A stretch of 5,692 bases of DNA from an uncultured Oligoflexia bacterium (lineage in GTDB: Bacteria; Bdellovibrionota; Bacteriovoracia; Bacteriovoracales; Bacteriovoracaceae). This document shows, piece by piece, positions 1 to 5,637 of this stretch. Every line of letters starts with the position of its first letter. The stretch's first letter is position 1. The stretch covers positions 1 through 5,692 of the forward strand of contig CATLVA010000121.1 of NCBI GenBank assembly GCA_950060715.1, written 5' to 3'. Below the pieces are notes generated by a model. That model was not told the DNA's origin. It searched no databases and was given only the letters and a program-made list of their open reading frames with translations. Both the position numbers and the translations under genes were made by a program.

Positions 1-85
1 TCTTTTTCCCGTCGCTTGCGCCGTCTACTCATCTGTACCCAATCAATCTCCACACGTGGGAAGTAAGCCCAAAAGCTCCGACGGA

Positions 86-99
86 TTGACGCGCGTCAA
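86..99. promoter_or_regulatory. 14-bp perfect palindrome, possible operator/promoter
   Basis: The 14 bases TTGACGCGCGTCAA read the same on both strands. Their left half doubles as a TTGACG -35-like hexamer (86-91). A weak -10-like TGTACT follows at 108-113 after a 16-base spacer, upstream of the gene that starts at 169. A symmetric site over a -35 box is a typical place for a dimeric repressor. The palindrome is seen directly; its role is inferred. This site lies in the GC-rich segment that probably comes from another genome. Confidence 0.25.
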
Positions 100-168
100 G
101 ACGCTCATGTACTCTTTGCCAGGGCTGCTCGACGCGGTCCCTTGTGAGTCCTACCGGGAGTCTAAACG

Positions 169-297
169 ATGCTCGTCGTAAAGAACACAGAGCGGGGACG
201 CACCCCTAGGGTTGCGTTTCTCGCCTTGGCGATCGGAGCCCTAGCGGTCCCGGCGGTTTTGGTCGCGCAAGAGTCCAACGGTCCGCATGAGACCACC
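169..297 (+). CDS. 5' fragment of a GC-rich gene for an exported or membrane-anchored protein, cut at the join
   Basis: The product is not recognised. An ATG at 169 follows a GGGAG ribosome binding site (156-160) with 8 bases of spacing, and an in-frame stop at 163-165 rules out a longer start. The first 43 codons are native-looking: a charged N-terminus (K5, R9, R11, R14), then a hydrophobic stretch at about residues 15-33, rich in Ala, Leu and Val, and a possible signal peptidase site after A33. Codons mostly end in G or C. Near 290-298 the base composition drops sharply. The frame then runs on to a stop at 349-351, but those last codons are the antisense of the pepD fragment and are not part of the real protein. 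It could be a signal peptide or a single membrane anchor. Nothing of the mature domain remains. Confidence 0.5.
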
Positions 298-298
298 T
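285..298. other. Junction between two DNAs of different origin
   Basis: GC content by hand count is about 62% over 121-290 and about 40% over 301-420. Two genes on opposite strands both lose their family-like or compositionally consistent sequence here: the plus-strand gene from 169 and the minus-strand pepD from 486. The pepD reading stays family-like through the Gly-Lys-Gly-Gly residues encoded at 292-303 and then becomes Arg-rich nonsense. Simultaneous truncation of two unrelated genes with a composition step is the mark of a chimeric assembly or, less likely, a real illegitimate recombination. The exact base cannot be fixed by eye. Confidence 0.8.
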
Positions 299-486
299 TT
301 ACCAGGGACATAAATGATAATATTTCCGGCTGCATCGACTTGGTGTTTTAGATTATGATCACCAGCAAGCTTAATTAGGTACTCACTTATTTTTTCTTCA
401 GCACGACTAGGTCTTGGAGTTTGAGTAAAATCAAAAAATACATTCCATAAAGCTTCAGGATTTTGAGGATAATTTGTAGGTTTCAT
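292..486 (-). CDS. pepD: Beta-Ala-His (aminoacyl-histidine) dipeptidase PepD, N-terminal fragment only
   Basis: PepD is an M20-family, zinc-dependent cytosolic dipeptidase of broad specificity. The fragment has the family's opening: a Leu-Trp substrate-domain start at residues 13-14, then FFDFTQTPRPSRAEEKISEY at 17-36 (compare the Ile-Pro-His-Pro-Ser..EE of E. coli PepD), and DAAGNIII at 51-58 (compare DQVGNILI). The ATG at 486 has an AAGGAG ribosome binding site (493-498) at 6 bases. Only about 65 of the usual 480-490 residues are present. The metal-binding His-Leu-Asp-Met motif would begin a dozen or so residues beyond the break, so this piece cannot be active. The rest was lost at the join with GC-rich DNA, and the reading beyond it, to a stop at 241, is an artefact. 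The gene is probably intact in the source organism. Confidence 0.8.
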
Positions 487-508
487 AGGACTCTCCTTTT
501 GTCCCTCT

Positions 509-535
509 TCTATAACGATTTCAGCTATTTGTCAC
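509..535 (-). promoter_or_regulatory. Possible promoter for pepD
   Basis: On the minus strand, GTGACA (535-530, 5 of 6 to the -35 consensus) is followed after 15 bases by TATAGA (514-509, 4 of 6 to the -10 consensus), ahead of the pepD ribosome binding site. The spacer is short, so this is only a candidate. The gap 487-582 separates two divergent genes and must hold promoters for both. Confidence 0.25.
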
Positions 536-582
536 ATTTAAACCTCTTTTAAAGTGGGAACGCTTAAGCTAAGATATTGTTT

Positions 583-942
583 ATGCTTAAATACATATCA
601 CTTGTCTTAATCCTTTCTAGCTGTTCACTTTTTCTATCAAAAAGAGAAAGAGTCATCCAAACCGAAATCCTTCAAAAATTAGCGCAAAAAGGTTCACAAT
701 TAGCTCAATGTGCGAAAGAAAATAAGCTTTTTGAAAAATACGATAGTGACCGTGTACGGGTAGTGATGTTTTTATCCATCAATTCTGAGAAACAGCTAGA
801 AAAATTTAAACTTGATAAACCAGACTATCCCGAAGAATTTGTGAATTGCGCCTTTCAAGTAGTTGATTTAATTTCATATCCTAAGATTGAAAACCATGAG
901 CTGCTAGAAATAGAACAGCCATTTATTTTTTCCAAAAAGTAA
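583..942 (+). CDS. Small lipoprotein with AgmX/PglI-like (TonB-type) C-terminal domain
   Basis: This is a 119-residue protein. Residues 1-14 form a lipoprotein signal: a short hydrophobic run and the lipobox L11-S12-S13-C14, so the mature protein should start at a lipidated C14. The remainder fits the C-terminal domain known from AgmX/PglI adventurous-gliding proteins and related TonB-like proteins. It has an early Cys (C43, in a Leu-Ala-Gln-Cys-Ala context), an alternating hydrophobic strand RVRVVMFLSI at 57-66, a second Cys in FVNCAF at 86-91, and a closing Pro-Phe-Ile-Phe at 113-116. The two Cys are placed as in that family and could form a disulfide. The ATG at 583 is preferred over an in-frame TTG at 577. 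The ribosome binding site is weak, and a TAAGAT at 570-575 would place the transcript start near the ATG. The 3' end overlaps the convergent methyltransferase gene. The lipoprotein call is fairly firm; the domain call is from pattern memory. Confidence 0.8.
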   Translation: MLKYISLVLILSSCSLFLSKRERVIQTEILQKLAQKGSQLAQCAKENKLFEKYDSDRVRVVMFLSINSEKQLEKFKLDKPDYPEEFVNCAFQVVDLISYPKIENHELLEIEQPFIFSKK

Positions 943-1564
943 TCAGGTCTTTCCCTTCAATTTTATAATTTAATCCGAAGTTTTTAGACATCCAATCGAA
1001 TGTCTTTTCTCCAAATAGAGAAATATGAGTTGGATCGACAATATAGTGCCAACTTTTTACATCACTTGGTTTAATTCCCGTGCTAAAAATCATTACTCCA
1101 TCGTCTTCTAAGACAGATAAAAGTTTTTCTATCGTCGGGTGAAGACTTACTACGTGTTCAATAACCTCACAAACTGTGATAAATTTGAATTTTCGATCCC
1201 AAACTTTTTCATTTTTGTTAAAAAATGGATCATAGCCGACACTATTTTTAAATCCTTCCTCAACTAATAACTCTAACATCATCGGATAAGGCCCTGAGCC
1301 GAAGTCTAAGCCGTTTTCATTTGTATTTTGTATTTCGCGTTTAACAATATTGATAAGCCTGTAGAGAAAATTTAAATACCCTTCTGAGCGAATTGAATTA
1401 TCGTGCAATTCATATCGAACTTGCTCTTCATCTCTTTCAAGAATTTGATCTCTATTCACAAAGGTTAAATCACAAGTCCCACAGGTATAAAACTTACGCC
1501 CATGATTTTCAAAATCTTTTTGAGCATTACTCGAACATAAAGGGCATGACTGCTTTTCAATCAC
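923..1564 (-). CDS. Class I SAM-dependent methyltransferase with N-terminal zinc ribbon
   Basis: The protein has 213 residues. Residues 7-31 hold a CxxC...CxxC zinc ribbon (C7, C10, C28, C31). A Rossmann-fold methyltransferase follows: SAM-binding motif I GLDFGSGPYP at 85-94, the acidic end of the second strand in VGYDPFF (D112), and CEVIEHV at 132-138. The WHYIVDPTHISLF stretch at 172-184 is characteristic of a family found in gamma-proteobacteria such as Pseudomonas and Vibrio, annotated only as class I methyltransferase. The substrate is unknown; a nucleic acid, protein or small molecule cannot be told apart here. The start is GTG at 1564, overlapping the TGA of the DUF502 gene by 4 bases (GTGA), which suggests translational coupling. 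There is no strong ribosome binding site of its own. The stop lies inside the opposite-strand lipoprotein gene, so no terminator separates the two. Confidence 0.85.
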   Translation of the reverse strand: MIEKQSCPLCSSNAQKDFENHGRKFYTCGTCDLTFVNRDQILERDEEQVRYELHDNSIRSEGYLNFLYRLINIVKREIQNTNENGLDFGSGPYPMMLELLVEEGFKNSVGYDPFFNKNEKVWDRKFKFITVCEVIEHVVSLHPTIEKLLSVLEDDGVMIFSTGIKPSDVKSWHYIVDPTHISLFGEKTFDWMSKNFGLNYKIEGKDLITFWKK

Positions 1565-2151
1565 AACTGATGCTTCTCAGTTTTAATCCATCCCGTGATT
1601 GCGAGTTTGATAGCTTTCTCAACAGGAATATCTAAAGGAGTGACTTGGTCACGATCAACTAAAGTCGTAAAACCTCCAAGCATATAACTCATAGGTATAT
1701 AAACAGCGATTTTTGAATCAGACACTGAACCAAGCGGAAGATCAGAAAATTCCTCGCGGGTCACTAGGCCAATACACTCAACCCCAATTTTATCTAAACG
1801 AACAAGAACCACTTTTTTCATTTCTTCCGGCCCGTTACCGCCAAAAAGTGACATTAAATCGCGAAGGGGATTATAAATTGCCTTTATAAGTGGAACTCTT
1901 TCAAATTGGGCAATAAAAAATCTGATCACACTTCCCGTAATAAAATTACTCACGAGAACCCCGACCCCAATCATCAGAACAAATGTTAAAAGTAAGCCGG
2001 AACCGGGTATATAAAGCTCGGGTCCAATTAATTTTTTGAGCATTTGACCAAAAACATTTTCGGCATTTACCAGGATAACCCCTAATAGATAGATGGTTAA
2101 TGTGATTGGCATAACCACTATCAAGCCTTTCCAAAAGAGTCGGTTTATCAT
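1561..2151 (-). CDS. DUF502 family inner-membrane protein
   Basis: This 196-residue protein matches the DUF502 family, which in plants includes the COV/LCV vascular-patterning proteins and in bacteria has no settled role. It has two membrane segments, at about residues 7-29 (including the conserved GL..V.PITLT) and 51-79. The family features follow: IPGSGLLLT at 48-56, RVPLIKAIYNPLRD at 85-98, a soluble C-terminal half with VYIPMSYMLGGFTTLV at 150-165, and an Ile-Pro-Val-Glu-Lys-Ala near 175-180. Length is typical. ATG at 2151 is preceded by AGGGG (2157-2161) at 5 bases. It is the first gene of a two-gene unit with the methyltransferase, which overlaps its stop. The lysine-rich gene's terminator (2176-2205) lies just upstream, so this unit needs its own promoter there or depends on readthrough. 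Confidence 0.9.
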   Translation of the reverse strand: MINRLFWKGLIVVMPITLTIYLLGVILVNAENVFGQMLKKLIGPELYIPGSGLLLTFVLMIGVGVLVSNFITGSVIRFFIAQFERVPLIKAIYNPLRDLMSLFGGNGPEEMKKVVLVRLDKIGVECIGLVTREEFSDLPLGSVSDSKIAVYIPMSYMLGGFTTLVDRDQVTPLDIPVEKAIKLAITGWIKTEKHQL

Positions 2152-2175
2152 TTTTTCCCCTAACTTATATCACCC

Positions 2176-2205
2176 AAAAAAAAAGGGGACCCAATGGATC
2201 CCCTT
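2176..2205 (-). terminator. Rho-independent terminator after the lysine-rich protein gene
   Basis: Read on the minus strand, the arm AAGGGGA (from 2199-2205) pairs perfectly with TCCCCTT (from 2183-2189) across a 9-base loop, followed by a run of T (the A tract at 2176-2184 on the plus strand). It lies 25 bases beyond the stop codon of the lysine-rich gene and ends its transcript before the DUF502 gene. Confidence 0.85.
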
Positions 2206-2229
2206 CTATCATAAGCTAACTACTTATAA

Positions 2230-2604
2230 TTACTTCTTCTTAGCTACTTTTTTTGTCGCTTTCTTAGCTACTTTTTTCTTAGTAGCTTTCTTAGCAGGAG
2301 CTTTTTTAGCTGCCTTTTTAGTAGCTTTCTTTGCAACTTTTTTAGTAGCTTTTTTCTTAGCTACTTTTTTAGTAGCTTTTTTCTTTGCTACTTTCTTAGT
2401 TGCTTTCTTTGCTGCTTTTTTAGTCGCTTTCTTTGCAACTTTCTTAGTAGCTTTTTTCTTAGTTGCTTTCTTCTTTGCAACTTTCTTAGTAGCTTTTTTC
2501 TTTGCTACTTTCTTAGTTGCTTTTTTTGCTACTTTTTTCTTAGTAGCTTTCTTTGCTACTTTTTTCTTTGTAGCTTTTTTTGCCGTTGCTTTTTTAACTG
2601 CCAT
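2230..2604 (-). CDS. Lysine/alanine-rich histone H1-like repeat protein
   Basis: This 124-residue protein is made only of Lys, Ala, Thr and Val, plus one Pro (P103) and the initial Met. By hand count 65 of 124 residues are Lys (52%), and there are no acidic or aromatic residues. It is a chain of imperfect 8-9-residue units of the type KKATKKVA, with variants KKKATKKVA, KKATKKKVA and KKATKKAA. It should be an unfolded polycation that binds DNA or RNA, like the tails of bacterial histone H1-like proteins (chlamydial Hc2, AlgP-type KPAA repeats, BpH1). No folded domain is present. The ATG at 2604 has a strong GGGAGG ribosome binding site (2611-2616) at 6 bases, and a terminator follows, so it is probably transcribed alone and well expressed. 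The good start, stop and terminator argue that it is a true gene. A role in nucleoid compaction is inference; ribosome or RNA association is equally possible. Confidence 0.85.
   Translation of the reverse strand: MAVKKATAKKATKKKVAKKATKKKVAKKATKKVAKKKATKKVAKKKATKKKATKKVAKKATKKAAKKATKKVAKKKATKKVAKKKATKKVAKKATKKAAKKAPAKKATKKKVAKKATKKVAKKK
2233..2592. repeat. Degenerate tandem repeat encoding KKATKKVA units
   Basis: Units of 24-27 bases repeat through the lysine-rich gene, read on the plus strand as mixtures of CTTAGCTACTTTTTT, TTAGTAGCTTTC and TTTGCAAC blocks. All spacing is in multiples of three, so unit gain or loss keeps the frame. The tract is prone to slippage, length change between strains and collapse in short-read assembly. 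Confidence 0.75.
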
Positions 2605-2650
2605 AAATTTCCTCCCAGAAATAAACGCTTCAATTGAAACAATTTTTTCC

Positions 2651-2664
2651 TATATACCATTTTA
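2651..2664 (-). promoter_or_regulatory. Candidate -10 elements upstream of the lysine-rich gene
   Basis: On the minus strand TAAAAT (2664-2659) and an extended-type TGGTATATA (2659-2651) lie about 50 bases upstream of the start codon. No good -35 is seen at the right distance. The large inverted repeat 2669-2708 sits exactly where the -35 should be. A perfect palindrome TTCAATTGAA (2629-2638) falls in the presumed leader. The promoter is a guess from position and AT content. Confidence 0.3.
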
Positions 2665-2668
2665 GGAT

Positions 2669-2708
2669 AATCAGTTTTTTGGTTTAACGCAAACAAAAAA
2701 TACTGATT
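2669..2708. repeat. 40-bp inverted repeat upstream of the lysine-rich gene
   Basis: The left arm AATCAGTTTTTTGGTTT (2669-2685) and right arm AAACAAAAAATACTGATT (2691-2708) pair over about 16 bp with one mismatch and one bulged base, around the 5-base loop AACGC. On the plus strand a T-rich stretch follows, so it could be a plus-strand terminator, but no plus-strand gene leads into it. It lies just upstream of the candidate -10, so a protein-binding operator or a supercoiling-sensitive hairpin is more likely. The remaining gap at 2709-2832 shows nothing I can support as a gene. Confidence 0.55.
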
Positions 2709-2832
2709 TTGTTTTTATTTCGGAGGGAAATTGAAAATGCTTTAAAGTTTTTTTTAGGCTCTTCCGAGGGAGGCGTCTTAAGTTTTTGCTCTATCGCTTT
2801 TATCCATCGGTGTTTTCGTTTATTTTTCGCTC

Positions 2833-2863
2833 AAAAAAAAAGGGAAAACATTTTCGTTTTCCC
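2833..2863 (-). terminator. Rho-independent terminator after clpA
   Basis: On the minus strand GGGAAAAC pairs perfectly with GTTTTCCC (arms 2856-2863 and 2842-2849) around a 6-base loop and is followed by nine T (plus-strand A tract 2833-2841). It lies 32 bases past the clpA stop and closes the clpS-clpA transcript. Confidence 0.88.
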
Positions 2864-2895
2864 CTCGTATTTTTTTAAATTTTTCCTATTTTTTA

Positions 2896-5256
2896 TTATG
2901 AAATTTCTTCCACCTTATGCTTAGAAAAGGTAAATTTCACCTCGTTATCATCTAAATCAGCCAAAACTTTTCCTCCATTTTCAAGTTTTCCAAAGAGGAC
3001 TTCATTGGCCAATGCTTTACGAAGCTTATCATCAATCAGCCTTCCTATAGGTCTTGCCCCCATTTTTGGATCATAACCATTTTCGATGAACCAGCTGATT
3101 AACTCCTCAGAAACTTCGAGGTAAACGTTCTTTTCTTGCAGTTGATTTTCAAGTTCGATAACGAACTTCTCTACAATCGATTTGATGTTTTCACTACCTA
3201 AGTGGTTAAAATAGATAATAGAATCAAGCCTATTTCTGAACTCTGGACTGAAGTAGTTTTTAAGAGCTTTATCTCTTTTCGCCGTATTTCCAGCTTTCTT
3301 ACCACTTAAACCAATACTTCCTGACTCAAGCTCAGTCGCCCCAGCATTTGAAGTCATAATGAGGATGACATTTCTAAAGTCAGTCGTTTTTCCGTTTGAA
3401 TCCGTTAACTTACCGTGATCCATCACCTGCAGAAGGATGTTGAAAATATCAGGGTGAGCCTTCTCGATCTCATCTAAAAGTAGAACTGAGTACGGATTTT
3501 TATTAATTTTTTCCGTTAATATCCCACCTTGATCAAATCCAACATAACCCGGAGGCGCTCCAATTAACTTACTAACCGAATGCTTTTCCATGAATTCAGA
3601 CATATCGATTCGTTCAAAGTTGATCCCCATAGTAAGGGCCAGTTGTTTAGCTAATTCTGTCTTACCTACCCCAGTTGGACCCGCAAACAGGAAGTTAGCG
3701 ATAGGTTTTTGTTCATTACCAAGACCTGAACGAGATAAAATAATGGCATTGGATACTTTTTCCACCGCCATATCTTGACCAAAAATAAGAAGTTTCAAGT
3801 CTCTTTCTAAGTTTCTCAAACGATCTTTTTCAGAAACACTGATACTCTTCTCTGGAATCCTAGCTATTTTTGCCACAATATGTTCAATATCCGACTGTTG
3901 AACAGCAACTGCCTCTTCGCTTTCCTTTCCACTATTTTTAATACGGATAAAAGCTCCAACTTCGTCGATAACATCAATTGCTTTATCAGGAAGCTTTCTG
4001 TCAGTAATATGCTTATTCGCTAAACGAACAGAACTCTCTATAATCTCATCGGAATAAGTCACATTATGGTGTTCTTCAAACTTGATTCTTAAACCTTTTA
4101 GAATTTGCACCGTATCTTCTGGAGTAGGCTCAACAATATCGATTTTTTGGAACCTTCTCGTTAAAGCCTGATCTTTCTCAAAGAATTTTCTAAATTCATC
4201 GTAAGTTGTAGACCCCATACATCTAATTAGACCTCGACTTAAGGCCGGCTTTAATAAATTTGAAGCATCCATACTCCCAGCGTTGGTTGAACCAGCTCCA
4301 ATGATATTATGAATTTCATCAATAAATAGAATACAACCTGTTTCTTCGTTTTTCTTTTCTATTGCCTTAAGAATTCCTTTGAGTCTTTCTTCGAAGTCCC
4401 CACGAAATTTAGTACCCGCAAGAAGCGAAGCCATATCAAGGCTGTAAATTTCTAGATCTTTTATAATAGAAGGAACACGTCCTTCAACAATCATTTGAGC
4501 TAAACCTTCAGCAATTGCAGTCTTACCAACTCCAGCATCACCGACTAAAATTGGGTTATTCTTACGACGACGACAGAGAACTTGAATGACTCGCTTCAAT
4601 TCTTCGTCACGTCCGACAGTTGGATCAAGTTTTCCTTCACGTGCAAGTTCATTTAAATTTGACGTAAATTCATCCAGCATATTTGAGCCTGACTGCTCAC
4701 CAGCTAACGGATCAATTTGCGCCGGAGCAGGGTCAACATTGCTAGAGACTGGCTTATCAACTGAATGAGCAATTTTATTCACGATTTTAAAACGCTCAAG
4801 TCCATTTTTTTGAAGAAAATATACGGCATGGCTGTTTTTCGCTGAAAACATTGCGACTAGTAAATGAACCGGCAAAATAGAGTTCTTTCCAGAGCTTTGC
4901 ACATGAAGTGCTGCTCTTTGAATAACTCTTTGTAACGATAAGCTAATTTCTGGTTGATAGAAGATTCCGCTTTGGTTAGCGATTCGTTTCATTTCTTCAT
5001 TATCAAATTGCTCTTTAGAAATATCCTCAATATCTTCATCAGTTAAAATACTGTGGTTCGCTGGATCAGCAACAAAAGATTCTAGATCTTCTCCTAATTG
5101 AGCTATCTGACCATCGCAGTCTCTTATTAGTCTACGAATACTATCATCTGTTAATAAAGCAAGCAGGACATTCTCGATTGTGAGAAACTCATGCTTGAGT
5201 TGGTTGGCTCTTCTAATGGCCTTGTTCAAAAGAATTTCTAGTTGTGAACTAATCAT
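2896..5256 (-). CDS. clpA: ATP-dependent Clp protease ATP-binding subunit ClpA
   Basis: ClpA is the AAA+ unfoldase of the cytosolic ClpAP protease: a hexamer that unfolds substrates and threads them into ClpP. The 786-residue protein (E. coli 758) has the Clp N-domain repeats (about 1-160), a flexible linker (165-195), and the D1 module with Walker A GDAGVGKT (239-246), Walker B ILFIDE (309-314), pore loop KFRG (283-286) and arginine finger region LTRRF. The D2 module has Walker A GPTGVGKT (526-533), Walker B VLLLDE (591-596), pore loop GYVG (570-573) and sensor 2 GAR (733-735). The ClpP-docking tripeptide I648-G649-L650 is present and no ClpB/ClpC-type middle domain is inserted, which identifies ClpA. 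Pore residue F284 replaces the usual Tyr, a mild change. The ATG at 5256 has a GAGAGGTG-type ribosome binding site (5261-5268). clpS ends 39 bases upstream, so the two are probably one operon. Confidence 0.97.
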   Translation of the reverse strand: MISSQLEILLNKAIRRANQLKHEFLTIENVLLALLTDDSIRRLIRDCDGQIAQLGEDLESFVADPANHSILTDEDIEDISKEQFDNEEMKRIANQSGIFYQPEISLSLQRVIQRAALHVQSSGKNSILPVHLLVAMFSAKNSHAVYFLQKNGLERFKIVNKIAHSVDKPVSSNVDPAPAQIDPLAGEQSGSNMLDEFTSNLNELAREGKLDPTVGRDEELKRVIQVLCRRRKNNPILVGDAGVGKTAIAEGLAQMIVEGRVPSIIKDLEIYSLDMASLLAGTKFRGDFEERLKGILKAIEKKNEETGCILFIDEIHNIIGAGSTNAGSMDASNLLKPALSRGLIRCMGSTTYDEFRKFFEKDQALTRRFQKIDIVEPTPEDTVQILKGLRIKFEEHHNVTYSDEIIESSVRLANKHITDRKLPDKAIDVIDEVGAFIRIKNSGKESEEAVAVQQSDIEHIVAKIARIPEKSISVSEKDRLRNLERDLKLLIFGQDMAVEKVSNAIILSRSGLGNEQKPIANFLFAGPTGVGKTELAKQLALTMGINFERIDMSEFMEKHSVSKLIGAPPGYVGFDQGGILTEKINKNPYSVLLLDEIEKAHPDIFNILLQVMDHGKLTDSNGKTTDFRNVILIMTSNAGATELESGSIGLSGKKAGNTAKRDKALKNYFSPEFRNRLDSIIYFNHLGSENIKSIVEKFVIELENQLQEKNVYLEVSEELISWFIENGYDPKMGARPIGRLIDDKLRKALANEVLFGKLENGGKVLADLDDNEVKFTFSKHKVEEIS

Positions 5257-5295
5257 AAAACACCTCTCACACTCCTTAAGATGGTATCAATTTTT

Positions 5296-5637
5296 CTAAT
5301 CGCAAGGTTCAATGGAACTTTTTAATGGATGCCCCTTGCCTCGAGAGTATCTATTGACTTTAGCAGACTTTGATTCAGCGATTTCAAAAGTATAAATGCC
5401 GCATATCCCAACGCCGTCATTATGGATATTTAGCATGATTCCATGCGCCTCATCATAGGTTTTTGCGAAGAATTTCATTAAGACATGAATCACAAATTCC
5501 ATCGTTGTATAATCATCATTGTGCATAACAACTTTATACATTTTTGGTTGTTCAAGCTTTGTCTTATCCGCTACCGCAATACCTGGATCTTGACCACCCG
5601 ACTCTCCATCTGAATTCATCACTTTATTATCTTGCAT
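5296..5637 (-). CDS. clpS: ATP-dependent Clp protease adaptor ClpS
   Basis: ClpS is the N-recognin that binds proteins with Leu, Phe, Tyr or Trp at the N-terminus and hands them to the ClpA N-domain. With the start at 5637 the product is 113 residues. The core begins at MYKVVMHNDDYTTMEFVI (33-50). N40, D41, D42, gatekeeper M46 and H72 correspond to the substrate-pocket residues N34, D35, D36, M40 and H66 of E. coli ClpS. The ICGIYTFEIAE strand (78-88) and the KGHPL tail (101-105) also match. The 30-residue N-terminal tail is poorly conserved, as usual; it takes part in delivery in known ClpS. The ATG at 5637 is preferred because AAGGG (5644-5648) lies 6 bases ahead. In-frame ATGs at 5664 and 5661 and a TTG at 5685 would lengthen it by up to 16 residues. 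clpA follows after 39 bases. Confidence 0.95.
   Translation of the reverse strand: MQDNKVMNSDGESGGQDPGIAVADKTKLEQPKMYKVVMHNDDYTTMEFVIHVLMKFFAKTYDEAHGIMLNIHNDGVGICGIYTFEIAESKSAKVNRYSRGKGHPLKSSIEPCD

Noticed and set aside
2..181. Open frame from the window edge to a TAA at 179-181, possibly the 3' end of an upstream gene.
   Set aside because: The translation has no recognisable motif and no clear codon bias. A minus-strand frame over about 37-209 is just as open, so neither is supported.
1393..1635. Plus-strand frame of 80 codons across the methyltransferase/DUF502 boundary.
   Set aside because: It is antisense to two well-supported genes and has no family features.
2093..2665. Long plus-strand frame rich in Phe, Leu, Val and Ala, looking like a membrane protein.
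   Set aside because: It is the antisense shadow of the lysine-rich repeat gene: Lys codons read backwards give Phe/Leu. It has no ribosome binding site and runs through the DUF502 start and the terminator.
2720..2745. Shine-Dalgarno-like GGAGGG followed by ATG CTT TAA, a possible leader peptide.
   Set aside because: The frame is only two codons long, no plus-strand gene follows, and similar purine runs are common.
2709..2924. Plus-strand frame of 71 codons between the lysine-rich gene and clpA.
   Set aside because: It spans the clpA terminator and the clpA 3' end, is Phe-rich from AT-rich DNA, and resembles no known protein.
2896..5637. Possibility that the Clp pair is part of a defence or other unusual system.
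   Set aside because: Both proteins keep all standard motifs of housekeeping ClpA and ClpS, including the ClpP-docking IGL and the N-degron pocket residues, in the usual gene order.
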